Of a stretch of 64,000 bases of DNA, positions 45,425-53,507 are shown in pieces. The notes under the pieces were generated by a model, which was not told the origin of the DNA, made no database searches, and was given only the letters and a program-made list of their open reading frames with translations. Source of the DNA: Saprospiraceae bacterium UBA6168 (GTDB lineage Bacteria > Bacteroidota > Bacteroidia > Chitinophagales > Saprospiraceae). The stretch spans positions 33,575 to 97,574 of the forward strand of contig DIUC01000017.1 of the NCBI GenBank assembly GCA_002435785.1, given 5' to 3'. The number at the start of each line of letters is the position of its first letter. Positions within the stretch are counted from its first letter, which is position 1. The translations under genes were made by a program, and so were the position numbers.

Positions 45425-46738
45425 ATGACTACCACTGAAACATCCCTCAAGTACAAGGTAAAAGACATTGCCCTCGCTGAATGGGGACGCAAAGAAATCG
45501 AACTGGCAGAGGCGGAAATGCCCGGCCTCATGGCACTGCGTGAGCAGTACGGCCAATCGAAACCGTTGGCTGGTGCCAACATCGCTGGTTGCCTTCACAT
45601 GACCATCCAAACCGCCGTCCTCATCGAAACGCTGAAGGAACTCGGTGCCGATGTGACTTGGTCTTCTTGCAACATCTTCTCGACCCAAGACCACGCCGCT
45701 GCTGCCATCGCCGCTGCTGGCGTCCCTGTTTTTGCCTGGAAAGGCCAGAACGAAGAGGAATTCGACTGGTGCATCGAGCAGACGCTGTTTGCGTTTGAAA
45801 ATGGCCAGCCCCTCAACATGATTCTCGACGACGGTGGCGACCTCACCAACATGGTGCTCGACCGCTACCCTGAACTCGTCCCCAACATCAAGGGCATCTC
45901 TGAGGAGACGACGACAGGTGTTCACCGCTTGTACGAGCGGGTGAAAAACGGCACCCTGACCATGCCTGCCATCAACGTGAACGACAGCGTTACGAAGTCG
46001 AAATTTGACAACAAATACGGCTGCAAGGAAAGCCTCGTGGACTCCATCCGCCGTGCGACCGACATCATGATGGCGGGCAAAGTGGCCGTCGTGGCTGGCT
46101 ACGGCGACGTTGGAAAAGGCTCTGCCGCTTCCCTTCGTGGCGCTGGCTGCCGGGTAATCGTCACCGAAATTGACCCGATTTGCGCACTGCAAGCAGCAAT
46201 GGACGGCTTTGCCGTGCTGAAAATGGAGAATGCCATTCCACAGGCCAACATCGTCGTAACTGCCACTGGCAACTGCGACATCATCTCTGCCGAGCATTTC
46301 AAATTGATGCGGGACAAGACCATCCTCTGCAACATCGGCCACTTCGACAACGAGATTGACGTGGCTTGGTTGAAGTCGAACTGGGGACACACCCATATCA
46401 ACATCAAACCACAGGTGGACAAGTACACCGTGAACGGCAACGACATCCTGCTCTTGGCAGAAGGCCGCCTCGTTAACCTTGGCTGCGCAACTGGCCACCC
46501 ATCGTTTGTCATGTCCAACTCCTTCACCAACCAAGTGCTGGCGCAAATTGAACTTTGGGTCAATGGCGACAATTACGGCAATGAGGTTTATACCCTGCCC
46601 AAGCACCTCGACGAGCAAGTTGCCCGCCTCCACCTCGCCAAAATCGGCGTGGAACTGGAAGAACTGAACGACAAGCAAGCTGGTTACATTGGGGTGCCAA
46701 AAGCTGGTCCGTTCAAGCCGGAGTATTACCGGTATTGA
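45425..46738 (+). CDS. ahcY: Adenosylhomocysteinase
   Basis: 437 residues. Splits S-adenosylhomocysteine into adenosine and homocysteine, relieving product inhibition of methyltransferases. Conserved blocks are IAGCLHMTIQTAVLIETL, WSSCNIFSTQDHAAAA, NLLDDGGD-type MILDDGGDLTNM, KSKFDNKYGCKESL with the substrate-site lysine, the NAD-binding GYGDVGKGSAASLRG, and the C-terminal tail KAGPFKPEYYRY that closes the NAD site of the neighbouring subunit. Own promoter and strong terminator: single-gene unit with codon use typical of a highly expressed gene. Confidence 0.98.
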   Translation: MTTTETSLKYKVKDIALAEWGRKEIELAEAEMPGLMALREQYGQSKPLAGANIAGCLHMTIQTAVLIETLKELGADVTWSSCNIFSTQDHAAAAIAAAGVPVFAWKGQNEEEFDWCIEQTLFAFENGQPLNMILDDGGDLTNMVLDRYPELVPNIKGISEETTTGVHRLYERVKNGTLTMPAINVNDSVTKSKFDNKYGCKESLVDSIRRATDIMMAGKVAVVAGYGDVGKGSAASLRGAGCRVIVTEIDPICALQAAMDGFAVLKMENAIPQANIVVTATGNCDIISAEHFKLMRDKTILCNIGHFDNEIDVAWLKSNWGHTHINIKPQVDKYTVNGNDILLLAEGRLVNLGCATGHPSFVMSNSFTNQVLAQIELWVNGDNYGNEVYTLPKHLDEQVARLHLAKIGVELEELNDKQAGYIGVPKAGPFKPEYYRY

Positions 46739-46833
46739 TTTGGCTGTTAGCTTTTAGCCATTGGCTGTTGGCAGCGTCTGCTATTCCTGACGGGTTCAGC
46801 TTAATTTGATTAATGACAATAGACATAAAAATG

Positions 46834-46866
46834 GCCCGGAAGTGTTTGCACTTCCGGGCTTTTTTG
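46834..46866 (+). terminator. Terminator of ahcY
   Basis: Arms GCCCGGAAGTG and CACTTCCGGGC, loop TTTG, followed by seven Ts. Confidence 0.93.
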
Positions 46867-46943
46867 TTGCCAATAGTTTAGATTTTTTAAGACCCGTTCT
46901 GCCAAGTCTTTCCAACACCCTACAAAGCTACACACCCCCTGTT

Positions 46944-47055
46944 GTTCTTGCAAGTTGCAACTTGCAAGGCTCGGCATTGGCAATTAAGCTGACTGCCGTT
47001 GGGCTTCAATGTTCACGTTGATGGGAAGGAAGACCTGCAAAAACGCTCTTGCGCA
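46944..47055. repeat. Dispersed ~105-bp repeat, copy B
   Basis: Homologous to 155-262 in the same orientation. A reduced relative (CCTTGCAAGTTTGCCGCTTGCA) lies at 47719-47740 on the other side of the 21-bp array. Confidence 0.7.
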
Positions 47056-47110
47056 CCCGATTCCCCAACCACCGAAAAAGCCCCGCACCCTGCACCCTTC
47101 CATCCAATCC

Positions 47111-47530
47111 AACCCCTACCAAAAAGAGCGTAACCTCGTGCAAAAGCAGGTACATCTCCTTACCAAACACCTGCATTTCGTAAGAAAAAACGTACCCAAC
47201 CTGCCAAAAAGAAACACCATTCGTTAAAACGAACGACCATTCTTTCCAAAAGACGTTAAGGTCGTGCCGAGAGAGTGTAGGGTCGTGACGGACGAGCATA
47301 GGTCCGTGATGAAGGAATGGCCATCGCTTGAGCAAGGATGCGCATCCCCTTTCAAATCGGCTGGCCATCGTTGCCAAAAGCCGACGCATCCTTCGAAATG
47401 ACCTACACATCCTCCTGCATCGATAGCCCATCCTTCACCACGATGTGTAGGTCTTTCTTTACGATGTGTAGGTCTTTTTTCACAACGTGTAGGTCGTTTT
47501 TTATGACCTTAACGTCTTTCGGCACGGTTG
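47111..47530. repeat. Array of ~20 degenerate 21-bp tandem repeats
   Basis: Cutting the sequence every 21 bases from 47111 lines up a TC dinucleotide at position 5-7 of nearly every unit, commonly as CATC-CTT or AGGTC-TT, followed by a run of A or T and an AC-GT/ACCT end. The rightmost units are most alike (GTAGGTCTTTCTTTACGATGT, GTAGGTCTTTTTTCACAACGT and GTAGGTCGTTTTTTATGACCT). Because 21 is a multiple of three, heptapeptide-like patterns appear in several frames on both strands, but stops break each of them. A 15-bp inverted pair, AAAGACGTTAAGGTC (47249) and GACCTTAACGTCTTT (47505), spans most of the array. Spacer-like, unlike direct repeats of CRISPR. Confidence 0.8.
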
Positions 47531-47821
47531 GTCGCTATTTTTGCAGAATGTTGGGCAGTTTGTCATCCAACAGCCGTTAATTGGACAGAAAAAGCCGCCT
47601 TGCCAGATAGAAAAAACAGCATTTGACACAAGGATTGTACGTGGAAAAATAACAATATATTTTTCACCTCGTTGTGCCAAGTCCCTCCCACTCTCACAAA
47701 CCTGCACCCCCTCGTTGTACCTTGCAAGTTTGCCGCTTGCATGGACAACGAGGCTGAAATCCTGCTAAAAATCCTGTTTGCAGCAACTGGCTTGCTACAT
47801 TTGCCACATCAATTAAAGAAA
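47531..47821. other. Spacer before the mutA-like gene
   Basis: No gene. Contains a reduced CTTGCAAG element at 47719-47740 and an AT-rich patch around 47640-47670 (AATAACAATATATTTTTCACC) that could hold the promoter of the mutA-like gene. Confidence 0.4.
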
Positions 47822-48937
47822 ATGCAAAACCTATTCACCGAGTTTCCTCCCGTTTCCAAAGCAGAATGGCTGGAAAAAATCAAGAAAGACCTGAAAGGCA
47901 AGGCCCCTTCCGACTTCGATTGGCAGGTGGCAGAGGGCCAGTCCGTCAGTGCGTTTCCGCATTTGGACGACCTTGGTGGCTCGCTCCCCCACCCCATTTC
48001 CGAAGGTAGAAACGACTGGCAGATTTGCGAGGACATCCATGTTGGAAACGATGAGGAAGCCAACAAAATGGCTTTGCGGGCGCTGGAAGGTGGGGCTGAG
48101 GCGTTGCGGTTTGTGCTGACCCGTGAACCAGATTTTGGGGTGCTATTGGCTGGTGTTGACCTATCTATCGTTTCGACACATTTTTTAGTAAAAAAAACCG
48201 GGACGATTCAAGACCAGCATGAAATTGTCAATTTGCTCCGCAATTTTGTGGCGCATGTTGACACGAACGCCTTTGATGCGGCTAAAATAAACGGCACCTT
48301 GAACTCGTCCGTCAGCCCCACTTCGGCTGATGAACTGCTTCGCTTTGCACTGCAACACCTCCCCAGCTTCAAGGTGTTACCCGTCAACGGCGCTGATTTT
48401 TTTCAAACAGAAGATAAAACGGCGGAGGAACTCACCCAAATCAACAACGAGATTTATTACTGGCTCGCTACGCTGGCTACCAGCGGTTTCTCGGCAATGG
48501 ATATTTGCCGAAATCTACATTTCACCGTTGCCATCGGCAAAAACTATTTCCTGCAAATCGCAAAGCTGAGGGCACTTCGTCAGCGCTGGGCGTTCATACA
48601 GCAGAATGCTGGCGTAACCAACCCGCAGCCTGCTTTCATCTGCGCTTTTTTGCCGCTGTCGCAACAGTCGCCCGATGCCAACACCAACCTGATTCAAGCC
48701 ACCACCCAAGCCATGTCCGCCGTCATCGGTGGTGTGGATGTGCTGACGGTGCTACCCTCCGACATAACAGGCGAGGAAACCATGCCTACCGATTTCTCCC
48801 TCCGCATGGCCCGCAACGTGCAGCATATCCTGAAAATGGAAAGCCATTTTGATTGGGTGGCCGACCCGGCGGCAGGGAGTTATTTCATTGAGAATTTGAC
48901 AGAAAAACTGCTGGAAGGGATGAGGGATGAGGGATGA
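47822..48937 (+). CDS. mutA: Methylmalonyl-CoA mutase small-subunit-like protein, C-terminally short
   Basis: 371 residues from the ATG at 47822 (MQNLFTEFPPVSKAEWLEKI). The TIM-barrel of the small (non-catalytic) mutase subunit is recognisable: WQVAEGQ, WQICEDIHV, ALRALEGGAEALRF, FSAMDICRNLHFTVAIGKNYF and the final barrel strand HFDWVADPAAGSYFIENLTE. The family continues well beyond this point; here it stops nine residues later within the spacer repeat GGGATGAGGGATGAGG, which encodes the last residues GMRDEG. The catalytic large subunit gene (mutB) usually follows but is absent; a terminator lies there instead. A truncated, possibly non-functional subunit, or one functional as a barrel only. 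Confidence 0.8.
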   Translation: MQNLFTEFPPVSKAEWLEKIKKDLKGKAPSDFDWQVAEGQSVSAFPHLDDLGGSLPHPISEGRNDWQICEDIHVGNDEEANKMALRALEGGAEALRFVLTREPDFGVLLAGVDLSIVSTHFLVKKTGTIQDQHEIVNLLRNFVAHVDTNAFDAAKINGTLNSSVSPTSADELLRFALQHLPSFKVLPVNGADFFQTEDKTAEELTQINNEIYYWLATLATSGFSAMDICRNLHFTVAIGKNYFLQIAKLRALRQRWAFIQQNAGVTNPQPAFICAFLPLSQQSPDANTNLIQATTQAMSAVIGGVDVLTVLPSDITGEETMPTDFSLRMARNVQHILKMESHFDWVADPAAGSYFIENLTEKLLEGMRDEG

Positions 48938-48975
48938 GGGACGAGGGATGGGATGTCGTATTGGCCCTTTTCAGA

Positions 48976-49018
48976 AAAAAAAAAACGTGCGGCAACTCAA
49001 TGCCTGCACGTTTTTTTT
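48976..49018. terminator. Bidirectional terminator between mutA and fbaA
   Basis: Arms AAAAACGTGC-GGCA and TGCC-T-GCACGTTTTT with a short loop, flanked by A-run and T-run. It serves the two convergent genes. Confidence 0.88.
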
Positions 49019-49021
49019 GCG

Positions 49022-49060
49022 CTATCATCCCTCATTCCTCATTCCTCACCCCTCATTCCT
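49022..49060. repeat. TCATCCCTCATTCC spacer array
   Basis: Tandem TCATTCC/TCATCCC heptamers, reverse complement of the GGGATGA units at 48916-48952. The arrays at 48916-48952 and here flank the terminator as a larger inverted pair, and both run into the 3' ends of the neighbouring genes. Related arrays lie at 52060-52084 and 53497-53530. Confidence 0.75.
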
Positions 49061-50125
49061 ATTAATGCAATTCAAATCCTCAAACGCCACCTTCAAGCGC
49101 TTGACAAAAGTCTCCTCGCCCTTGCGCAGCCAAACCCTTGGGTCGTAGTATTTCTTGTTTGGCTTGTCGTCGCCATCTGGGTTGCCGATTTGGCCTTGCA
49201 GGTAGCCTTTTTTGGATTCATAATAGTCCTTCACCCCTTCCCAATATGCCCACTGCATGTCGGTGTCAATGTTCATCTTGATAGCACCGTAGCTGATGGC
49301 CTCCCTGATTTCCTCCCGGCTGGAGCCGCTGCCTCCGTGGAAAACAAAGTTGATGGGCAGCTCACGGCTCGTCTTGAATTTCTCCCGAACATAGTCCTGC
49401 GAGTTCTTCAGGATGATGGGCTGGAGCTTCACGTTGCCGGGCTTATAGACGCCATGCACGTTGCCGAAGGCAGCGGCGATGGTGAACCGGGGGCTTATTT
49501 TGCTCAACTCCTCGTAGGCATACGACACCTCGGATGGCTGCGTGTAGAGCTTGGAACTGTCCACGTCGGAGTTGTCCACGCCGTCCTCTTCGCCACCCGT
49601 CACGCCTAGCTCGATTTCGAGGGTCATGCCCAGTTTGTCCATGCGCTTAAGGTATTCCACACAGATTTCAATGTTCTCGTGGATGGGTTCTTCGCTGAGG
49701 TCGAGCATGTGCGAGCTGTAGAGCGGCATGCCTTTTTCAGCAAAAAATTGCTCGCCAGCATTGAGCAGCCCATCAATCCAGGGGAGCAGGTTCTTGGCAC
49801 AATGGTCGGTGTGCAGCACGACGGGTACGCCGTAGGCTTTGGCCATGGTGTGTACGTGCATGGCACCTGAGATGCTTCCCATGATGGCAGCGTTCTGGCC
49901 TTCGTTGCTGAGGCTTTTGCCACCAAAAAACACGCCGCCACCGTTGGAGAACTGAATCATTACGGGTGAGTTGACCGCCTTGGCCGTTTCCAGCACAGCG
50001 TTGACGGAGTTGGTGCCGATGACGTTGACCGCCGGGAGGGCGTAGTCATTGTCGTTGGCATGTTGGAGGAGTTCGGTCACTTCGTCACCGTGAAGTACGC
50101 CTGGGCGAAACCTTGAATTGGACAT
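49046..50125 (-). CDS. fbaA: Class II fructose-bisphosphate aldolase
   Basis: 359 residues, class IIA type. Zinc ligands in VVLHTDHCAK, the glutamate region LEIELGVTGGEEDGV, AFGNVHGVYKPG, and the phosphate/potassium site FHGGSGSS and NIDTDMQWAYW. It cleaves fructose-1,6-bisphosphate into triose phosphates in glycolysis and works in reverse in gluconeogenesis. Its last codons (RNEG) come from the TCATCCC spacer array. Confidence 0.97.
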   Translation of the reverse strand: MSNSRFRPGVLHGDEVTELLQHANDNDYALPAVNVIGTNSVNAVLETAKAVNSPVMIQFSNGGGVFFGGKSLSNEGQNAAIMGSISGAMHVHTMAKAYGVPVVLHTDHCAKNLLPWIDGLLNAGEQFFAEKGMPLYSSHMLDLSEEPIHENIEICVEYLKRMDKLGMTLEIELGVTGGEEDGVDNSDVDSSKLYTQPSEVSYAYEELSKISPRFTIAAAFGNVHGVYKPGNVKLQPIILKNSQDYVREKFKTSRELPINFVFHGGSGSSREEIREAISYGAIKMNIDTDMQWAYWEGVKDYYESKKGYLQGQIGNPDGDDKPNKKYYDPRVWLRKGEETFVKRLKVAFEDLNCINRNEG

Positions 50126-50204
50126 GATATTGATTTTTGTTTTTGATTTAAAGTTGAGCGGCTAATGTAGAAAGTTTCGCAGTAATTCGTAAACCTTACA
50201 CCAA

Positions 50205-50235
50205 CAAAAAAGGCAATGCTGGTGTGCATTGCCTT
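50205..50235 (-). terminator. Terminator of the sigma/DUF4252 operon
   Basis: Minus-strand arms AAGGCAATGC and GCATTGCCTT, then a T-run, 22 bp after the stop at 50257. Confidence 0.88.
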
Positions 50236-50256
50236 TGCGTAAAATAAATAGGTATT

Positions 50257-50814
50257 TCAAAGCGAAACGTCAGCGGGTGTTTCTTCTTCTACATGGAACA
50301 GCGGTTCCAGCTTGTTTGGCATTTCCTTTTTGAGCACTTTGCTGAGGTCCTTCAAGCTGAGGTTGGCTTTGGCGGAAAGAAAGAACATTTCGCCGCCCCC
50401 GGTATCATTGACAATCATGAAAACGTTTTTCACAATGCCTTCCACTTCCTCTACCATTATTTGAAGGTTCATCCCTTCCGACCTTATCATAATAAGGTCT
50501 TCAAAGTTGTTCTCCAACAAATCCTGGCGCAGTTTGCTGACCTTTTCGGCAGGCAACTGCACGCCTTCTTCGGAGAACAAGAACTTGACCTTTCCGAAAT
50601 GGCGCATCAGCCCCAGCGCTTCCTTTTCCGTACCGGAATCGGACTTGGATTTGGCGATTTTGCTGCCCATCCGAATCACCCAGCCGGGCAGCTTCATGTT
50701 CCTAACGCCCTCTTGGTGCTTGTGCTGGCGGTAGAATTTGTTCAGCGGTTTGTTCTGACAAACCAGCATCCCCGGCAAAAGCAGGAGCAAAAATAGTAGC
50801 AGGTTGTTCTTCAT
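50257..50814 (-). CDS. DUF4252 protein, second copy
   Basis: 185 residues. Signal peptide (LLLFLLLLLPGMLVCQ), then the DUF4252 pattern: a helix with GSKIAKSKSD, the strand pair KFLFSEEG and DLIMIRSEGMNLQIMVEE, and EMFFLSAKANLSLKDLSKVL. Exported protein of unknown role. Paralogue of the gene just upstream and last in the ECF sigma operon. Confidence 0.85.
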   Translation of the reverse strand: MKNNLLLFLLLLLPGMLVCQNKPLNKFYRQHKHQEGVRNMKLPGWVIRMGSKIAKSKSDSGTEKEALGLMRHFGKVKFLFSEEGVQLPAEKVSKLRQDLLENNFEDLIMIRSEGMNLQIMVEEVEGIVKNVFMIVNDTGGGEMFFLSAKANLSLKDLSKVLKKEMPNKLEPLFHVEEETPADVSL

Positions 50815-50869
50815 GGCGCAACAGGTTTGATGATGAAAAGATGCGGGTCATGCGAAAGTACCCCGATGC

Positions 50870-51418
50870 TTACTCATCGTTCTTTTTTGTGCCCTTGTTG
50901 TTGCCATTGTTTTCGCCCTTATCGAATGCTTTGGAGAGCTTACCGACTTGGCTGAGGTCAATGTTCCCGATGAAGCTCAACATCACAAAATCTTCGTTCT
51001 CCCCGCCCACGAGCAGCAGCAGTTCGTTGAGGTTGGTGCCACCATTGCTATCTTTCACGAGGAATTTCACGGCCTCGCCTTTGCCCTCCCGCACTTCCAG
51101 CAGGGTCTCGTAGCCTTTTGTGCTGATGGTGTTGAGCGCCTCCTTATAAAATTTGCCGCCGTCGGTCTCCGTCGTTAGGATGCGAAGGCCCTTGAGGTCC
51201 TTGACCACCGACAGGATGGCTTGGGCCTCGTCATCGTTGAGGTCAAGTTCCATTTTGTTAATCATTTGGAACATTTTCCCGCTGATATAGACGACCGTAA
51301 ATCGCTCATCGTCCACATATTTGGCAAAATACTTCGAGATGGCATCTTCCTGCGCAACGGCGGAAGAGGTGATTCCTGCGGTGAGGAACAATGCGAACAG
51401 AATTGACAGGTATTTCAT
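50870..51418 (-). CDS. DUF4252 protein, first copy
   Basis: 182 residues. Signal peptide (LSILFALFLTAGITSSAVAQ), then FTVVYISGKMFQMINKM, LKGLRILTTETDGGKFY, EAVKFLVKD, LNELLLLVGGENEDFVMLSFIGNIDLSQVGKL: the DUF4252 fold. The tail is Asn/Lys/Gly-rich. DUF4252 genes are commonly co-transcribed with ECF sigma and anti-sigma genes in Bacteroidota, as here. Confidence 0.88.
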   Translation of the reverse strand: MKYLSILFALFLTAGITSSAVAQEDAISKYFAKYVDDERFTVVYISGKMFQMINKMELDLNDDEAQAILSVVKDLKGLRILTTETDGGKFYKEALNTISTKGYETLLEVREGKGEAVKFLVKDSNGGTNLNELLLLVGGENEDFVMLSFIGNIDLSQVGKLSKAFDKGENNGNNKGTKKNDE

Positions 51419-51514
51419 TTTTCTAAAATTTTATGGATTAAACAATCAGGTGACTTTCAAATGGAAAATGGAAAATGAGAGTTCGGCTAATTTTAAATTC
51501 TCCATTTTCAATTC

Positions 51515-51997
51515 TCAATCAAAATACTTTCCTACTTTCTCCATTTTCTCCATCTCTTGCTCAGCCTTTTTGGTGCCTTTGTTGAGTTTGGAGGAAAGGA
51601 GTTTTAGGGCTTTCACGGTTTCGTCGTAGGCTTGCTGCTCGTCGGTAATTTCGTATTTGCTCCAATCCACGGCGGCTTGCTGGGCCTGTGTAGTATTTGT
51701 TTTTTGGAGAAAAAGCATGGCGACCACCAGCACGGCAGCTACCGCTGCAATGCGCATAACTTGTCGGGGCCATTGGCGCATTTGCACGATTTTGGGTGCG
51801 ATTTCCAGACGTTGGAAAAGCTGCTCCTCAAAATCATCCGACAATGCCTGCGCCTGTTCATTGGCGATGTACTGAAACAACGGCTGGTAAGCGCTCAACT
51901 CCTCCTCCACTTCCCCGTTGTTGAAATAATCACGGAGCATTGCCTCTTCTTCCAGCGAAGTTTCCCCTTCAAAATATTTTTCGATAAGCGCTTTCAT
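51515..51997 (-). CDS. Anti-sigma-factor-like membrane protein
   Basis: 160 residues. N-terminal cytoplasmic helices with KYFEGETSLEEEAMLRDYF, a common opening of Bacteroidota anti-sigma proteins, then one membrane helix (VMRIAAVAAVLVVAMLFLQ, ~80-98) and a periplasmic helical tail. It should hold the ECF sigma factor encoded upstream. The IS3 element now lies between the two genes, so the sigma/anti-sigma pair may no longer be co-transcribed. Confidence 0.8.
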   Translation of the reverse strand: MKALIEKYFEGETSLEEEAMLRDYFNNGEVEEELSAYQPLFQYIANEQAQALSDDFEEQLFQRLEIAPKIVQMRQWPRQVMRIAAVAAVLVVAMLFLQKTNTTQAQQAAVDWSKYEITDEQQAYDETVKALKLLSSKLNKGTKKAEQEMEKMEKVGKYFD

Positions 51998-52084
51998 GTT
52001 CTAAAAATTTAAGTCAAAACAAGTGTTTGAGAATTTTAGGGCTTGAGGGTTTGAGTATCATCCCTCATCCCTCATTCCTCACCC

Positions 52085-52110
52085 TGACCTGTCCTGAAAT
52101 AGGTTGCCCT
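52085..52110. repeat. IS3 left terminal inverted repeat
   Basis: 26 bp, TGACCTGTCC at the outer end and GGTTGCCCT at the inner end; one mismatch with the right copy. Confidence 0.93.
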
Positions 52111-52118
52111 CAATGAGG

Positions 52119-53036
52119 CTACCTAAATCCAGGAAACTGAAATCTAAGTTGCTGATTATCAGGTTTTATTATTAACAAATTGTTTTGCCTTGACTTATCG
52201 GTATAAATGGGTAAACCGCCCCTTTGTTCTAATGGGATGTTACTGATGTAACATTCAAATTCATGGGGCGTCATCATGTTTAAGCTGCCATGGGGGCGCT
52301 CGTTATTATACAAGTGAACATCCTGCTTGAGATATTTCAACAGGTCGTTTTCGTTGTGGATTGGGCGGTGCTTCAGGTATTCGTTTTTCAGGATACCGTT
52401 CGTACTCTCCATGAAAGCGTTGTCGTAGCAACAGTTGCCCATGCTGATGAGCAGTTCATGTTCTTTGACTTTATCGGTGTATTCAAAACTGCGGTACTGG
52501 GAACCCTTGTCCGAGTGGTGGATGAGCAGGTTTTTGAACCGGTCCACGCCCCTTTCCCGCACGGCCATCTGGAATGCCATCAAATTGGCCTGGGCAAACA
52601 TCCTGTCCGAGGCGTGCCACCCCAGGATTTTGCGGGAGTACACGTCTTCTATCAGGACGATGTAAAACCAGGTGCCGCCGATTTTGAAGTAGGTGATGTC
52701 ACCGACCCAAAGCCGGTTGATGTCGTAGACTATCAAATCGTGCAACAAATTGGGGTAGGCCTCGATTTCACCCGAATGCGTGGTCTTGTGGAACTTGGCC
52801 TTGATGACCGGCTCGAAACCGTTCGCCATGCCAAACCCAATGAAGGCATCCCGGCCCGCAAAGTCCGGCTTCAGTTTCACGTAGAGCTTTTTGAGCGACA
52901 TGGCGGGGTGCTTTGCGCGTTCGGCCTTCAGGACGGCACCCAATAGCAGGAACCTGTCCGCCTGCGCTGCCCGGCGCTGGACAGCGGCCAGATGGGCCTG
53001 TTTGGTGGTTCCGACCAATCCATAGAGTTGCTTCAT
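52119..53036 (-). CDS. IS3-family transposase OrfB (DDE integrase)
   Basis: 305 residues from the ATG at 53036. An HTH_21-type helix region precedes an rve integrase core with D in LWVGDITYF, D in HHSDKGSQY and E in FMESTNGILKNE. The ATG overlaps the orfA TGA (ATGA). The frame is open upstream of the ATG to the A8 slippery run at 53095-53102 and encodes ALEWFRQHRNQHPWQ there, so the active enzyme is probably an OrfAB fusion made by -1 frameshifting. Confidence 0.93.
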   Translation of the reverse strand: MKQLYGLVGTTKQAHLAAVQRRAAQADRFLLLGAVLKAERAKHPAMSLKKLYVKLKPDFAGRDAFIGFGMANGFEPVIKAKFHKTTHSGEIEAYPNLLHDLIVYDINRLWVGDITYFKIGGTWFYIVLIEDVYSRKILGWHASDRMFAQANLMAFQMAVRERGVDRFKNLLIHHSDKGSQYRSFEYTDKVKEHELLISMGNCCYDNAFMESTNGILKNEYLKHRPIHNENDLLKYLKQDVHLYNNERPHGSLNMMTPHEFECYISNIPLEQRGGLPIYTDKSRQNNLLIIKPDNQQLRFQFPGFR

Positions 53037-53452
53037 TTGCCAGGGGTGTTGGTTTCTGTGCTGGCGGAACCATTCGAGGGCGGTCCGCTGAAAGTTTTTT
53101 TTAGGTCGATTTTCAGCTCCTGCCCACCGACCTCGATAAGCTTTTCGAGGTAGTCGATATGGAGCTGCTTCTGGCCAACCACCCGTTCCAGTTCTGCTAC
53201 TTTTTGGAGCAGTCGTTTTGTTTTATGTTCTTCGCTTTCCATCTGTACGACTTGGATTGTACCTTTTTGGTGATGAGGAGAATATCGATATAACCACCGA
53301 TAGACTGTCATTTTTGTAATTCCGTAGAGTTCTGAAACGTCAGAAACCGTCACTTTTTTTTCAACAATTTGTTGTGTTTTCTGACGCTTGAATTCTTCAC
53401 TAAAGATACGCCTTTGACGAATTTCTAATTTAGATTTTTGATGACTTGACAT
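53033..53452 (-). CDS. IS3-family OrfA (HTH)
   Basis: 139 residues. Helix-turn-helix of the HTH_8/IS3 type (FSEEFKRQKTQQIVEKKVTV, SELYGITKMTVYRWLYRY) and a leucine-zipper-like segment (LLQKVAELERVVGQKQLHID). It binds the terminal repeats. The last ~20 residues after the A8 run are Ser/Pro/Thr-rich and are probably the out-of-frame product of unshifted translation. Confidence 0.92.
   Translation of the reverse strand: MSSHQKSKLEIRQRRIFSEEFKRQKTQQIVEKKVTVSDVSELYGITKMTVYRWLYRYSPHHQKGTIQVVQMESEEHKTKRLLQKVAELERVVGQKQLHIDYLEKLIEVGGQELKIDLKKTFSGPPSNGSASTETNTPGK
53095..53102 (-). promoter_or_regulatory. A8 slippery site for OrfAB frameshift
   Basis: Eight As on the minus strand, read CTA AAA AAA ACT in orfA. 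A -1 slip gives AAC TTT CAG CGG and continues without a stop into orfB. Confidence 0.75.
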
Positions 53453-53470
53453 GTTTTAAGTTACTTTTTC

Positions 53471-53496
53471 AGGGCAACTTATTTCAGGACAGGTCA
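53471..53496. repeat. IS3 right terminal inverted repeat
   Basis: 26 bp ending CAGGACAGGTCA at the outer edge; pairs with 52085-52110. Confidence 0.93.
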
Positions 53497-53507
53497 CCCC
53501 TTCTCTC

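Larger units (their letters stand above)
52085..53496 (-). mobile_element. IS3-family insertion sequence, 1412 bp
   Basis: Terminal inverted repeats of 26 bp (52085-52110 and 53471-53496) start TGACCTGTCCTGAAATA and differ at one position. The flanks are CCC on both sides, a 3-bp target duplication (52082-52084, 53497-53499). It carries overlapping orfA and orfB with an intact DDE triad, so it looks complete and recent. It inserted into a TCATCCC spacer array between the ECF sigma and anti-sigma genes. Confidence 0.95.

Noticed and set aside
45407..46678. 423-codon open frame antisense to ahcY
   Set aside because: Mirror of the strong codon bias of ahcY; Val/His/Asp-rich translation with no family features.
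47006..47431. 141-codon minus-strand frame through the 21-bp array, with heptad-like hydrophobic pattern
   Set aside because: The pattern follows from the 21-bp period; similar patterns occur in other frames on both strands, the start lies inside the array and the end in unrelated spacer.
47111..47530. 21-bp array as a CRISPR array
   Set aside because: Units adjoin without unique spacers and have diverged from each other; no cas genes are in the window.
52290..52946. Plus-strand 218-codon frame inside the IS3 element
   Set aside because: Antisense of the transposase gene, no motif.
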